Shown: piece by piece, positions 46,672 through 57,294 of the stretch
Layout: each line of letters opens with the position of its first letter
How positions within the stretch are numbered: the first letter of the stretch is position 1
Position numbers and translations under genes: made by a program
The notes under the pieces: generated by a model
What the model saw: the letters and a program-made list of their open reading frames with translations, nothing else
The model's database searches: none
Told to the model about the DNA's origin: nothing
DNA from: Hygrophila difformis
Lineage: Eukaryota; Streptophyta; Magnoliopsida; Lamiales; Acanthaceae
Assembly: GCA_030278955.1 (NCBI GenBank)
Contig: JAOANR010000003.1
Location: forward strand, 58,893,628 to 58,957,627
DNA: 64,000 bases
Direction of reading: 5' to 3'

Positions 46672-49600
46672 TTGGAGTGTGAGTATTGCAGAACCTATGG
46701 GCATCAGACAAGCGCGTGTCACATTCTTGCCAGAGATGCTTTGTCAGGCAGACCTGTCATGTGGCCAAATGAGGAGCTGAAAAGAAGCATGCTAAGGAGA
46801 GAATGGCGTGTGAAATATCCTATGGTATGTCATATGGCATTTCAAACATCTGCCAAGGATGGAAGGAAATTGGCCTGGTACTTCGACAGTGGATGTTCAG
46901 GTCATATGACCGGCAACAAAGATCTCCTGTCCAACTATGAGAAGATTGATGGAGGATATGTTGTTTTTGGTAATGGGAAGAAAGGCAAGGTTGTTGGTAT
47001 GGGTTCACTAACCTGTCCTGAATTACCTGATCTGGAAGCTGCTCATCATGTGGAAGGTCTCTGTGCAAATCTCATCAGTATTAGCCAGCTGTGTGATGAT
47101 GACCTCAAAGTATCCTTTGACAAGAAGTACTGTGAAGTACTTAATTCTAAACAAGAATGTGTTATGAGAGGACTCAGGTCCCGTAATAATTGTTATTTGT
47201 TTGGTCAATCTTGTTTGTCTGCTGAGAATGCAGGTGTAGGTTCATATCTGACACACCTTTGGCATGAAAGGCTAGGTCACTTGAATTTCAAGGAACTGAT
47301 CAGACTAAGCAGAACAGGTGCCATCAAGGGCTTACCATCCCTCAAGAAAGCTGATGTTGAGATGTGCGATGATTGCATGAAGAACAAGCAAAACAGAGCC
47401 TCTCACAGATCAATTGACCAGTCTGGTTCAACTCAGTGCCTTGAACTTCTCCATATGGACCTGTTTGGACCTACTGAGGTTAAAAGTCTTGGGGGTAAGC
47501 GATATGTTTTTGTCTGTGTTGATGACTTTTCTAGATATACTTGGGTTTATTTCCTCAGGGAAAAGAGTGAAGCTCTCAAGGTGTTTATCAAACTTTGCAA
47601 CCAACTGATCACTGAAAAGGAATGCAAAATCAAGAGAATTCGAAGTGATCATGGTGGAGAGTTTGAGAGTCATGCCTTTGAAGAATTCTGTAATGAATTT
47701 GGAATAAAGCATGAGTTCTCTGCTCCTCGCACCCCCCAACAGAATGGAGTGGTGGAAAGGAAGAATAGGACCATCCAGGAAATGGCTCGAGTCATGCTAT
47801 ACTCAAAGGGTGTTCCTCAAAATCTCTGGGCTGAAGCTGTGCATACAGCCTGCTATGTGATCAATCGAGTCCACATGAGATCAAAATCCTTGAAAACCCC
47901 CTTTGAGATCTGGAATGGTAAAAAGACTTCTATCTCTTATTTCCATATCTTCGGTAGCAAATGCTTTGTACTTAATGACAGGGAAAACCTTGGGAAGTTC
48001 CAAGAAAAAAGTGATGAAGGAGTGTTCGTTGGTTACTCCCCATCCAATAAAGCCTACAGGGTATATTTGCCAAAGACAATGAAGGTGATAGAATCTGTAA
48101 ATGTGGTCATTGAAGACAAGCCAAGCAAGTTTCAGAACTATCTTGATGCTAACATCAGAAAGACTCTTGAGAGTGAGGATGAAGGCAATCTGGATCTACC
48201 TTCTACTGGTGGTGCAGAACAATCTGTGGTTCAAACTGACAAGGAGAACTGCCCTCCTAGCCCTTCTACTCCCATTAGAAGAATTCACAAGAACCATGAT
48301 GAAGAGGATCTGATTGGTGACATCAATGAGGGAAGAAAGACCAGGACCAAGAAGCGGATCAACTACAAGGAGCTAGCTGGCCTACATTGTTTCACATCAA
48401 CAATTGAGCCCAGCAAAGTGGAGGATGCCCTCTGTGATGAGCATTGGATCTCTGCTATGCAAGAGGAACTTCAACAATTCAAAAGAAATGAAGTTTGGAC
48501 CTTAGTAGAGAGACCAGAGGATGTCAATGTCATCAGAACAAAGTGGATATTCAAGAACAAGTCAGATGAGAATGGCAATATTACTAGGAACAAAGCTCGA
48601 CTTGTTGCTCAAGGATATACTCAAGTGGAAGGTGTGGACTTCAGTGAGACCTTCGCTCCAGTGGCCAGACTTGAAGCCGTCCGCTTACTGATCGCCATTG
48701 CATGCACCTATGAATTCAAGCTCTACCAGATGGATGTCAAGAGTGCCTTCTTAAATGGCATGCTGAAGGAAGAAGCTTATGTTGAGCAGCCCAAAGGCTT
48801 TGTGGATCCTCATTATCCAGATCATGTTTACAAGTTAAACAAAGCACTGTATGGGTTGAAGCAAGCTCCCCGAGCTTGGTATGACCGTCTGTCTTCATAT
48901 CTTCTGGAGAATGGTTATGATCGAGGAAGCACTGACAAGACCCTTTTCATGATAAGGGAGGCCAAAGGATTTCTTATTGCACAAATTTATGTTGATGACA
49001 TTGTGTTTGGTTCTACCTCACACATTCTCAAAGACAGATTTGTCAACATTATGAGTAAGGAATTTGAGATGAGTCTTGTTGGTGAACTGACATATTTCCT
49101 AGGTTTGCAGGTGTCTCAAAAGAAGGAAGGGATATTTATTAGCCAAGCCAAATATGCTAAGAACGTTGTGAAAAAATTTGGCATGGAGTCCAGCAAGCCA
49201 GTTCGAACTCCAATTGGAACCAATGACAAACTCAGCAAGGATTCAAATGGTAAAAGTGTTGATTGCAAATTATATCGTAGTATAATTGGCAGTCTTCTCT
49301 ATCTTGCAGCTAGCATGCCCGATATTAGCTATGCCGTTGGAGTTTGTGCGAGATATCAAGCTGACCCCAAAGAATCTCATTTGCATGCTGCCAAGAGGAT
49401 CATAAAGTATGTAGCTGGCACTGCTAACCTTGGGATATGGTATTCTAAAGATTCCAGCTTGCAACTAATTGGCTATAGTGATGCTGACTGGGCCGGGTGC
49501 ACGGATGATAGAAAGAGCATTACTGGAGGGTGCTTCTATGTAGGAACTAATCTTGTGAGTTGGTACAGTAAAAAGCAGTCTTCCATCTCATTATCTACTG

Positions 49601-49932
49601 CAGAGGCAGAGTACTTAGCTGCTGGGAGTTGTTGCTCTCAATTATTATGGATGAAACAAATGCTGAAGGATTATGGTATTGAACACAAGGAATTGATTCT
49701 CTTATGTGACAACATGAGTGCAATTAACATTGTAAAAAATCCTGTGCAGCATAGCCGAACCAAGCATATCGACATCCGTCATCATTTCATCCGAGAGCTA
49801 GTTGAAGATGGTGTTATGACTATTCAACATGTGGGTACTGAGCTCCAACATGCAAATATCTTCACCAAGGCTTTGAGCAATGATCGATTTGAGGCCCTAA
49901 GACGTGATCTTGGGCTCTGCATAATCGACTGA
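46672..49932 (+). CDS. Sirevirus Pol polyprotein (1086 codons from first ATG)
   Basis: Order and landmarks: second CCHC knuckle (Cys3, Cys6, His11, Cys16); aspartic protease active site [10 protein letters not shown] (Asp72); pre-integrase zinc motif ([11 protein letters not shown] ... CDDCMKNK); integrase core with Asp263 (HMDLFGP), Asp326 (RSDHGGEF) and Glu362 (NGVVERKN), that is DD35E; RT with [12 protein letters not shown] and the catalytic YVDD at 773-776; RNase H with Asp937 (YSDADWAG), TAEAEYLAA and CDNMSAI; and the copia end [12 protein letters not shown]. All catalytic residues are present and the frame is open, so these enzymes may be active. The reading frame is also open upstream to the TGA at 46567, so pol is normally joined to gag. 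Confidence 0.96.
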   Translation: MECEYCRTYGHQTSACHILARDALSGRPVMWPNEELKRSMLRREWRVKYPMVCHMAFQTSAKDGRKLAWYFDSGCSGHMTGNKDLLSNYEKIDGGYVVFGNGKKGKVVGMGSLTCPELPDLEAAHHVEGLCANLISISQLCDDDLKVSFDKKYCEVLNSKQECVMRGLRSRNNCYLFGQSCLSAENAGVGSYLTHLWHERLGHLNFKELIRLSRTGAIKGLPSLKKADVEMCDDCMKNKQNRASHRSIDQSGSTQCLELLHMDLFGPTEVKSLGGKRYVFVCVDDFSRYTWVYFLREKSEALKVFIKLCNQLITEKECKIKRIRSDHGGEFESHAFEEFCNEFGIKHEFSAPRTPQQNGVVERKNRTIQEMARVMLYSKGVPQNLWAEAVHTACYVINRVHMRSKSLKTPFEIWNGKKTSISYFHIFGSKCFVLNDRENLGKFQEKSDEGVFVGYSPSNKAYRVYLPKTMKVIESVNVVIEDKPSKFQNYLDANIRKTLESEDEGNLDLPSTGGAEQSVVQTDKENCPPSPSTPIRRIHKNHDEEDLIGDINEGRKTRTKKRINYKELAGLHCFTSTIEPSKVEDALCDEHWISAMQEELQQFKRNEVWTLVERPEDVNVIRTKWIFKNKSDENGNITRNKARLVAQGYTQVEGVDFSETFAPVARLEAVRLLIAIACTYEFKLYQMDVKSAFLNGMLKEEAYVEQPKGFVDPHYPDHVYKLNKALYGLKQAPRAWYDRLSSYLLENGYDRGSTDKTLFMIREAKGFLIAQIYVDDIVFGSTSHILKDRFVNIMSKEFEMSLVGELTYFLGLQVSQKKEGIFISQAKYAKNVVKKFGMESSKPVRTPIGTNDKLSKDSNGKSVDCKLYRSIIGSLLYLAASMPDISYAVGVCARYQADPKESHLHAAKRIIKYVAGTANLGIWYSKDSSLQLIGYSDADWAGCTDDRKSITGGCFYVGTNLVSWYSKKQSSISLSTAEAEYLAAGSCCSQLLWMKQMLKDYGIEHKELILLCDNMSAINIVKNPVQHSRTKHIDIRHHFIRELVEDGVMTIQHVGTELQHANIFTKALSNDRFEALRRDLGLCIID

Positions 49933-50298
49933 AAGTGTCACTCCTCTTCCCCATGGTGTAAAAGGTTTAATTCCTCAAGCCCAATACTTGTTATATTTAT
50001 TTGAACTAATTAATTTTGGGCTGCAGGAGTTATATGTTTTAGGGGGAGAGTATTATAGAGGCCCATTTGTTTAAGCGGCCCAAATGTGTCTATTCATGGA
50101 ATCTTGCAGACTTACTCTTTCGAGACGATCACTGCAGAAGAAACATCATTAGTTTCTCTGAAGGGCGGGAAGAAATTTATTTCTTCATTCTGAGTATTCT
50201 ATTCTCTGCTCTTGTGTTTCTTTTTCTCTTCGCCTCTTCGACTAACCCTTGTTCTTGGATATTCAGTGTTAGTCTTGTGGAGTTGTTCGTTAATTTCT

Positions 50299-50306
50299 GT
50301 TTACAG
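50299..50306 (+). promoter_or_regulatory. Possible 3' splice site before the third ORF
   Basis: A T-rich tract (TTAATTTCTGTTTACAG) ends with AG at 50305-50306, eight bases before the ATG of the third ORF, which has a good start context (ACCATGG). It suggests a spliced subgenomic mRNA. The donor is not identified. Confidence 0.45.
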
Positions 50307-50314
50307 CATTTACC

Positions 50315-52615
50315 ATGGTGAATACGCGAAGTTCTAAGGGTTCCGCTCCATCTCAAGCAAAGCCTCCTGTCCCAAAGAAGGTGGCGTTGCCTAAGAAGAA
50401 GCCAAGAAGGGAAGTTCCCCCTAATCTACTGGAAAATCTTGTGAGCGAAGTTCAATCAGGCGCTGCAATGGACCCCTTAGACATCAGAAACGAACTACAA
50501 AAGGCGGGAGTTGCGGTTCAGGGGGAGTTACCCACGTCGGGAGTTGCTCCCACGAAACCCTTGCCTGCGATCGTGTCGTCTCAGGCAGTTACCAAATCGC
50601 AATCGGCTAATTCTCATGACATTCCTCAAACAAAGGATGCTTCTATCATGGAGTCTCCCAAAAATCTGAGAACCCTAGCCAATGTTGCTTCGACCGCTGG
50701 AGATGAAGAATCTTCTAAGAAAGGTACAAAAATTGTTCCTAAATCCACTGATACTTCTACCAATGTGTCTACAGGGAAGGCTATTTCTGAAGGCAAGGCT
50801 CCGATCACCTCCCCTCTAGTCGCAACTGCTTCTAAGAAGAAGGGAAGGGGCCTCAAAAAGCCAAGTGCTCCTGCAACTAAGTCTTCTGTTCCAAAGGTTC
50901 CAGTTGCTGCTAGTACAACTCCACCCAATCCAGTAGCTGTTGCTGAGAAACCAATGGTGTCTACTCGCGCCAAAAGGAAGATAGACTTGGTCCCTAAGCC
51001 ATTCTTTTCAGGTGTCAAGAAGCATGATGCCGCCTCACCACCTATTGATGCTGTTCCCCTCTCATTTCTGAGGCCTGCTGTGATGACTCAACAAGGACCT
51101 AAGGAACTTACTCCTTCTATGATTGAGAAATCCATCCAGAGCCCTACTCAGAAGGATGTTGACAAAGGGATTATGAATCAAGAGAAGGATCAAACTGATG
51201 AGCCTGTTGAAGATGTTGTCACCACTGGACCGAATGAGGAAGCTGCTGCTGATGTGTCAGAAGAGTCAAGTTCTGAAGGAGAAGAGTCTGAGTCCGGAGA
51301 AGAAGATGAAGAACCAATTGTTGCCACAGGTTCCAAGGTTGCTCCAGTTCCATTCACAAAGGTGCAGAGGAAAGAGAAGTCCGATAGTGAATATGAAGAA
51401 TCCGATGAGGAAGTGTCTGGAGATGTCTCAGGAGAAGAAGAAGAAGAGGAACAACAAGATGATCAAGTGCCTCAGGCCACTGGTGGTTCTAGAAGGTCAA
51501 GTGATACAGAGACACTCAGTGAACTTAGATCAAAGGCCAAGCTTGATGCAAAAGGGAAGAAAGTGTCCAAGGAGAAGGGCAAATCCAGTCAGTCCATTGA
51601 GAAGCCCTACAATACACAGTTCCACTCTCACTACAACATGTACTACTTTGACACTGTGTTAGTCAAGAAGAAATTCAGGGCAGAACACACCTATCAAGGG
51701 AAGAGGTTCATTGAGATGGGTTGGACTAAGTACTTGGAAGAGAGGTCTCTGCTCAAATGGGCATCTTGTTGGGCCAATTACAAACCAGTATTTGTGAAGG
51801 AGTTTTATGCCAATCTGAAGAAGGATGTTGTCATTCCAAATTGTCCTTGGTTCAACATGAATTATACTCAAGGATTTTTCTATGATCTCACTGCTGCCAA
51901 GATCAATGCCTTACTGGGCGTTCCTGATGTTCCATTTGATACCATCTATGCCCCTGGCACTTCATTTGACAGTCATAAGGTGGCTCAAGCTGTGACCAAG
52001 AAGAAGACTATGAGAATGCCTGGAAATGGTGTCAGCTCAGGAGACTTAACTCTGAAGTTCTCCTTGATCTACAAGTTTTGTGCTTCAAATGTTTTTCCCA
52101 CAGCCAATCATTCTTTGGTTACAAAGGATATGTGCCATCTGATCTATGCCATCGAGATGAAAGAGCCAATCAATTATGGGCAGTTAGTTTTATCCCACAT
52201 GAGCAAGATTGCAGAAAGCCTCAAAGATGATGGGAAAGTGCTGCTTCCTTATCCAGCCCTGATTACAGCATACCTGGAAGGAGAAAACATTCTTGGTGGG
52301 AAGAAAGTGGCAACCAACCCCATTGTGGAGTTTGCTATCTCTCAGAGACTTCTGAAGAAGACCCCTGATCTACCTGGTCCTGATGGTTCCTTGCCCAATC
52401 AGAATGCTCTAGATCATGCCAGGACTATCATATCTGCTGCTCTTCAAGAGTTGAGGGAATTAAGGGAAAGACAGACTCGGATAGAGGAAACTGTTGAACA
52501 AGCTTTAGCTCTTCTGCCTGAAGTCTGGTCAGATGATGAAGGTGCTATCCTACATATTCCCCAGGAGGATGAGGATGAAAGAGACTCTGAAGATGCTGAT
52601 GAAGCTGATGAGTGA
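50315..52615 (+). CDS. Sirevirus third ORF, envelope-position protein (766 codons)
   Basis: Intact ORF in another frame, 382 bp after pol. Residues 1-230 are Lys/Pro/Ser/Thr-rich and basic (MVNTRSSKGSAPSQAKPP), 300-420 very acidic, 430-690 a globular domain (YYFDTVLVKKKFRAEHTYQG, FVKEFYANLKKDVVI, TAAKINALLGVP), then a short coiled coil (LRELRERQTRIEETVEQ) and an acidic tail. The globular part resembles, from memory, the 'putative plant transposon protein' domain seen in plant retroelements. I see no signal peptide and no convincing membrane segment, which speaks against a true envelope protein. Only the tail survives in the older Sirevirus. Function unknown. Confidence 0.88.
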   Translation: MVNTRSSKGSAPSQAKPPVPKKVALPKKKPRREVPPNLLENLVSEVQSGAAMDPLDIRNELQKAGVAVQGELPTSGVAPTKPLPAIVSSQAVTKSQSANSHDIPQTKDASIMESPKNLRTLANVASTAGDEESSKKGTKIVPKSTDTSTNVSTGKAISEGKAPITSPLVATASKKKGRGLKKPSAPATKSSVPKVPVAASTTPPNPVAVAEKPMVSTRAKRKIDLVPKPFFSGVKKHDAASPPIDAVPLSFLRPAVMTQQGPKELTPSMIEKSIQSPTQKDVDKGIMNQEKDQTDEPVEDVVTTGPNEEAAADVSEESSSEGEESESGEEDEEPIVATGSKVAPVPFTKVQRKEKSDSEYEESDEEVSGDVSGEEEEEEQQDDQVPQATGGSRRSSDTETLSELRSKAKLDAKGKKVSKEKGKSSQSIEKPYNTQFHSHYNMYYFDTVLVKKKFRAEHTYQGKRFIEMGWTKYLEERSLLKWASCWANYKPVFVKEFYANLKKDVVIPNCPWFNMNYTQGFFYDLTAAKINALLGVPDVPFDTIYAPGTSFDSHKVAQAVTKKKTMRMPGNGVSSGDLTLKFSLIYKFCASNVFPTANHSLVTKDMCHLIYAIEMKEPINYGQLVLSHMSKIAESLKDDGKVLLPYPALITAYLEGENILGGKKVATNPIVEFAISQRLLKKTPDLPGPDGSLPNQNALDHARTIISAALQELRELRERQTRIEETVEQALALLPEVWSDDEGAILHIPQEDEDERDSEDADEADE

Positions 52616-52835
52616 TGTTTTTGCCATGAAAGCTGATCCAGAGGGGGAGTAGAAACTTTCAAAAAAAAAAAAATTCAAAAATTCCAACACCTGATGAAGC
52701 TGCCCTCTCTGCTGGATATTTGGTAACATCTTTCTAACCCTACAACTTTTTAAATTCTGTTGAGATCTTTGATCAAGATACTCTGATATTTTCTGTGGTT
52801 GTTTGTTTTGGACTATCTTATGTTGGTTTGATGTT

Positions 52836-53000
52836 TTTTTTTTTTGCGGAACAGCCTATACAGGCTAGAGAAGTGGTGGGGGCCCATGCCACACAATTAC
52901 AAAGGGGAAAAGGGGAGGGATAGGGGCCGGGTGGGAATCGAACCCTCAACCTAAAGGTTGAGAGCCAGGGGCTTAACCACTTGGGCTAAGTCCCAATCCC
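52836..53000 (-). mobile_element. tRNA-derived SINE inside the Sirevirus
   Basis: On the minus strand the block opens GGGGATTGGGACTTAGCCC, has a box A-like TAGCCCAAGTGG and a perfect box B GGTTCGATTCC, and ends in an A tail (T run at 52836-52845 on the plus strand). It is flanked by a perfect 19-bp target duplication starting CTTATGTTGGTTTG (52817-52835 and 53001-53019). Length about 165 bp. It would be copied by a LINE machinery. Confidence 0.85.
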
Positions 53001-53263
53001 CTTATGTTGGTTTGATGTTGATTTTGATTGCTGATGGATACTCTGAACTATTTATGGTTAATGTTTCTATGAATGGTTGTAATAGTTGTGAACTGGTCCC
53101 CTGTTTGATTTTAATGTAAGCTCTATGTGTTGACTGTGTCATCTTATGAAAAGCTTTTTCTTGGATGTAATTTGGTGGTTGGGATTTGGATGCTAGTAGG
53201 TTCATTGTTTTTCTTGTAATAGTTCATCATCGGTTGGTATTTTGTACTGGCTCACTTCCTGCC

Positions 53264-53277
53264 AAAAAGGGGGAGAT
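53264..53277 (+). other. Polypurine tract of the Sirevirus
   Basis: AAAAAGGGGGAGAT directly before the 3' LTR, the start of plus-strand DNA synthesis. Confidence 0.85.
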
Positions 53278-54226
53278 TGTTGAGTCAAGGTTTTGTTGGA
53301 AGTTCAAAGTCGATGATCGAACTCCTCGGATGAACCTCCTGAGCGGCAGTCTTCTGTGTGACGTGGAATATTTTGAAAGACCTGCTCCAGCCCAACGACT
53401 CTATTCCTAATCTAGGGAGATTATTCTCTAATGTTTATTTTGCAGGAACCATCCCTCAGATTAGTGAATTAGAGTTTGAATGGTGTGTGTAACGGACATG
53501 TCAGAATTCAACGGCTAGTTGCAGGTGACCGTTCCAGAATTGCGGCTTCTTGGTTAAAAGAGATTTCAGAGGAATGGAAGCTAACTTCTCACTCTTACAA
53601 TCTTTGGAAACACTCTGAATTCTCTCTAAGCGTTCGGAAATACCTTGTGAGAAGCCTCGTTCGATTTGCAGCCCCCTGTTCCTAGATTCTATCTATTGCT
53701 GCTAAATCGACCAAGCCTTGGACTTCCTCCTTGATTGATTGCGAGTCGATTAAACTACTTGAGGAGATTGTCCAAAGGCTTCGTAGGAGATAAGCTACAT
53801 CGATCAACTTCATCCTGTTCAAGAGAAGTGATTCACGAACTCCTCCAAGGGAAACTCAAGGCAGGAGCTTTGGGGAGTTGAAATAGGTGGAGATCCTATA
53901 CCAGAACTTGGAGAGTGTCTGGTTCCAACAACTATCTGCTTGGAGTTTATGGTGAAGTCATTCTCTTTATTTTGCTAGTGTGTGTGGTTGTTTACCATCT
54001 TGAAACACATAGTAAAATAACTCCTGGATTGGTATCCCCCAGACGTAGGCCGAAGGCCGAACTGGGTCAACAATTTCTTGTCTCATTGATTTACTTTATG
54101 CATGTTAATTATTCCGCTGTGCTTGATTCATAACTGGTTACATTAATCTGTTTTGGTGTCCTGAGTTCATTGTGCCTAGTGAACCCTTGCATAAAGTGTA
54201 CATCCTGCTACCCCGTGGGCCTAACA
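53278..54226 (+). repeat. 3' LTR of the Sirevirus (949 bp)
   Basis: Same length and ends as the 5' LTR. Differences I counted include C/T near 53354, C/A near 53448, A/G near 53663, C/T near 53783, changes near 53838 and 53842, G/A near 54009 and T/C near 54118. Confidence 0.93.
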
Positions 54227-54773
54227 GATGTCACTTCCAAAAACCGAAACAAGGCCTCGTCCCGTTATGACAATCCTTTTCTTGGGATCCATTTCTCTCC
54301 TGGGAGCTGAAACTGTTGGAGCGGCCATTGCCTTTATTCTACGGCACTTGGCTGCTGAGGAAATATAGGAATGATGACTACTTTCTCAAAATGAAAAAGG
54401 CCAAAAAATTTAGTATTGTTAAATGATAGAACTAGGAATTATCGTCCGGTATACATTTGTCCATTGTCTATTAAGTTTGGTAATTACTGAATTTCATTCA
54501 ACGTACATACAAAATGAAATGGGTACGCACTTAATCCCAATAATTTTTTGTTCTTCGAAGGAAATAAATTCAAAGCAGTAAAGAACAAGGATCATGATAA
54601 AATATACCAGAAATATTGGAGACAGAACTCTTAGTACCAAACCCCAGCGACACCAGTTGTGCGGTTTCGGCAGATTTGTGTCCATCATACCCAGACAAGA
54701 AAGCCCTATTTGATTCTTCTCTGCGGAGGATGAAACCAGCAGAGCAAGACACACAAAATACACCTGCAGCCAT

Positions 54774-54950
54774 TTCTCCTAATCACTTGATTAAATTCAA
54801 TCTTTGTTGGCGTGTGCTTTTCTGCCTGGGGAATCTTGTTCGAAATCCAACTGCACAACGAATTTGACAATATTTAATCCGTGAGATCAACTATTGCATC
54901 GGGGAAAAAGTCAGCAATTAGCTTGCTCTTCTTCAAATACTTCTTCATAG
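54774..54950 (-). other. Upstream flank of KAS I copy 1 with a short unknown coding tail
   Basis: On the minus strand, immediately beside the copia element, an open stretch reads MKKYLKKSKLIADFFPDAIV and stops after four more residues. It may be the last exon of an unrelated host gene that was cut by the copia insertion. I do not recognise it. Confidence 0.3.
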
Positions 54951-55409
54951 TGTTGAACAATTCTAAATTTAGTGTATTGTAAAAGCTAGAGATTCCACCT
55001 AGTCAAGGGAGACAAAGTAGTTTGAGATTTGTTGAGATATTCCAGGGTTTAAGCAATGTGAGAGAGGGCAGGAGTCTTCCTCATTTTGTGGATCTAAACC
55101 TGAACGGGTCAAGGGAAGTAGGCTTTACTCTTGCCTATAAAAAGATTATTTCCGTTAATATTGGGATATGAAACTGAGAACTCTTTCGATCTCTCTTCTC
55201 TCCATTCCCACTGTTTCAAGTCATTGATTCCTGTCTCTGCCACCTCCGGTAGATAACCCGTTGAAGCCTGGAGAACACCGGTACTCTCGCCGGATAAGTT
55301 CTTTAGTCCAGTGCAATTTTGCACGCCTCGGGATCCTTGTCTCCTTCTCTTTTCTCTTTTCCTTGTAGCTTTCGATGTCTGCTTTTGTGGGGTCTCCAAT
55401 TTTACAACA
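54951..55409 (+). repeat. 5' LTR of the defective copia element
   Basis: 459 bp with a CCTATAAAAAG box near 55133. A 96-codon minus-strand ORF (55109-55399) appears in both LTRs and is probably chance. Confidence 0.92.
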
Positions 55410-55599
55410 ATCTAAAGAACTTATACAGGCCTCCGATTTGTAGACTCGTTCCCAAATCCTGGGAAGCCAATTATTTCTGACGAAGGTTACACGACTGGCC
55501 AAACGGATGTAAATGGCCGACACCGCCGTCGCCGCTGGAAAAAGGACAACGGGGAGGATGGCAGTCGTCCACCGTTGAGTAGATCTCCTGTCTGCGCCG

Positions 55600-55956
55600 T
55601 CAGTTGAGGGCCGACGAGTTCAACGCGTCGGTCACCGTGACTCCACTTATTGCCGTCACCGGTGCCGAAGGTGGAATCCAGGAATCGAGTTTCCAGGAGA
55701 ACTTGTACTGTCTGTCCGTGCGTCCATACTTGCTGCAGTCGAATTCAGCGTCAATGAAAGGGCATATGGAGGAATAGTAAAGGGGATAGGAAGGGCAGAC
55801 ATTGGGAGATGCTGCCTTGCGGGTGATGAAAACGTTGGTAATTAAAAGCCAAAAAAAAAAAAAAAAAAAACTCATTCTGTGAGTGGGGGCTTCTAACAGT
55901 AGGGTATGTATGTGTGGTGTTGGTGTCGGCTGGGGCTTCAAAGGTAAGTACCCCAT
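55600..55956 (-). pseudogene. Captured TBL-like (PMR5 N-domain) gene fragment
   Basis: The minus strand reads a hydrophobic anchor-like segment (WLLITNVFI), then [19 protein letters not shown] and [20 protein letters not shown]. The spacing of Cys, Pro and aromatic residues matches the start of the PMR5 N-terminal domain of trichome-birefringence-like proteins, Golgi O-acetyltransferases of cell-wall polysaccharides. A T19-20 run near 55851-55870 (plus strand A run) lies just before the anchor. The rest of the protein is missing. It lies antisense between the 5' LTR and the decayed pol, so it was probably picked up by the retroelement. Confidence 0.6.
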
Positions 55957-55959
55957 TTT

Positions 55960-57290
55960 CTATTTATATTTCCCTAATGTCTCATATGTGGAGTGAGGTA
56001 AATTACTAGATACCGACATGTTATGTAGTTTTATCACATCAGGAAAAATATTTGTTAGAGAATATTGATATTATTATTTTGATGTGATTATGACTCAATT
56101 TGGAGCAGATTTGGTGAAGGCAGATGGAAATATTAATCCTATGCACATTCTTTAGTGCTAAACCTCATTGATAATGAGAATGGGTTTAGTTACTTTATTT
56201 AATTGTTTCGCTTTCAATGAGGCATGCTAGATATTTAAATAGTTAAATATCATTATGTTTATTTGACTTGCTTGATATGAGGCATGCTAGATTAGGATAT
56301 TTATTATTTCTTATGTTAATTGGATTTATATTTTGGTTTAATCCCATGTGTTGGTAATTCTATTACTGAAAGAATTAAATATTAAATATGTGCAGAGTCC
56401 ATATTAAGCTAATAACTAAGAAATAATGTCCTACAATATTTAGAGAATCTAGTATGTTGATTTTTAGTCCACTCTAATTTAGGTGATCTCAAACAAAACC
56501 AACTTGAGGTGGCAAGAAATACTGTCACGTTTGTTGATGATCACTTGAGATACACAAAATTTATACTTAAATTTTAAGTGTATAAAATAGATGTGGAGAA
56601 CAATAAAATCAAGCGAAACAATAATCTTGATGCAAGTGAGTGCATCAATTGTGGAGTGAAACAACTTTAACTCAAATCATCTTCAAAAGGATAGGAAAAA
56701 TCCTACCAAAAGATGAAGATGAGTCCTTATCAGCCTTCAATATTTAAAAGTGTGGGGGTGCCTAGATAAGGTTAATGCTTCTTGGTCCTAAAAGTATAGA
56801 GTAGGACCAGTGAGATCAAAACTATTGATTTGTAGGCTATGCTTCTAAAATGGAACATATTTGTTTCTTATTATTGAAAAGTGATGTACTTGAGTACAAT
56901 TCAATAATCGAAACAAAAATATTTAATTAGTTGAGAATATATTCCTTTGTAGAAAAATATTATGTGTACATAAATTAGAGATCCACAATATTGTGAGTTT
57001 AATACAACTTGAGTTGAACAATTGGGTATTTCAGATGATTCACTGAGGTGAAGTAAAAGACAAAAGAAAGTTTTATCTTTCGGTGGTGACTTTTACACAA
57101 AATTCACAAATAGTGATTATCTGAATTACTTTCAAGCGATATCTTCATCCAATTAAGGCCATTCAAATAGTGATTGACTTTCTTTTACAAAAGCAAACTT
57201 AGGTTTTGGTTGAATTATCAACATGAGCAAAACCTATTTGTATTGAGTTGATTTTAAAAGAAAGTTTAATCTTGATGGTTGTATAGAGAA
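55960..57290. other. AT-rich interior of the defective copia element, no gene seen
   Basis: No gag, protease or integrase motif is readable. A direct repeat GATATGAGGCATGCTAGAT-like is seen near 56220 and 56277. Confidence 0.5.
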
Positions 57291-57294
57291 CTAA

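Larger units (their letters stand above)
43672..54226 (+). mobile_element. Nearly complete Sirevirus-lineage Ty1/copia retrotransposon (10,555 bp)
   Basis: Two 949-bp LTRs (43672-44620 and 53278-54226; I counted about eight differences), an initiator tRNA-Met primer site, gag, a 1086-codon pol, a 766-codon third ORF and a polypurine tract. Order of pol domains is protease, integrase, RT, RNase H (copia type). The integrase and RT sequences and the extra ORF after pol point to the Sirevirus group. It sits in exon 2 of KAS I copy 1; removing it with one copy of a 3-bp GAT repeat restores the exon in frame. Gag holds one frameshift and the gag-pol join one stop, so this copy may be only partly functional. 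Confidence 0.92.
41378..54773 (-). pseudogene. 3-oxoacyl-ACP synthase I (KAS I) copy 1, split by a Sirevirus
   Basis: Plastid condensing enzyme of fatty-acid synthesis (acyl-ACP plus malonyl-ACP), thiolase fold. Proposed exons: 54608-54773 (transit peptide), 54230-54354 plus 43438-43671 (one exon cut by the insertion), 42413-42844, 42142-42315, 41963-42076, 41777-41878, 41610-41676 and 41378-41445. All joints keep phase and the total is about 493 codons, near the usual KAS I length. The active Cys lies in AACASSNYCF, the His residues in NAHAT and IGHGLGAAG, and the Lys in TKSLIGH. One odd change is R for M in ITGRGLVSVFG. Apart from the 10.55-kb insertion it reads intact. It is a tandem partner of the copy at 60221-62770. 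Confidence 0.85.

Noticed and set aside
50626..51018. 130-codon minus-strand ORF opposite the third ORF
   Set aside because: Antisense shadow of a Lys/Ser/Pro-rich coding sequence.
52930..52996. A tRNA gene on the minus strand
   Set aside because: Boxes A and B are present but the cloverleaf is incomplete, it is followed by unrelated sequence and an A tail, and it has a 19-bp duplication: a SINE.
55109..55399. 96-codon ORF found twice (also 59236-59526)
   Set aside because: It lies inside the two LTRs of one element; duplication is due to the LTRs, and no domain is recognisable.
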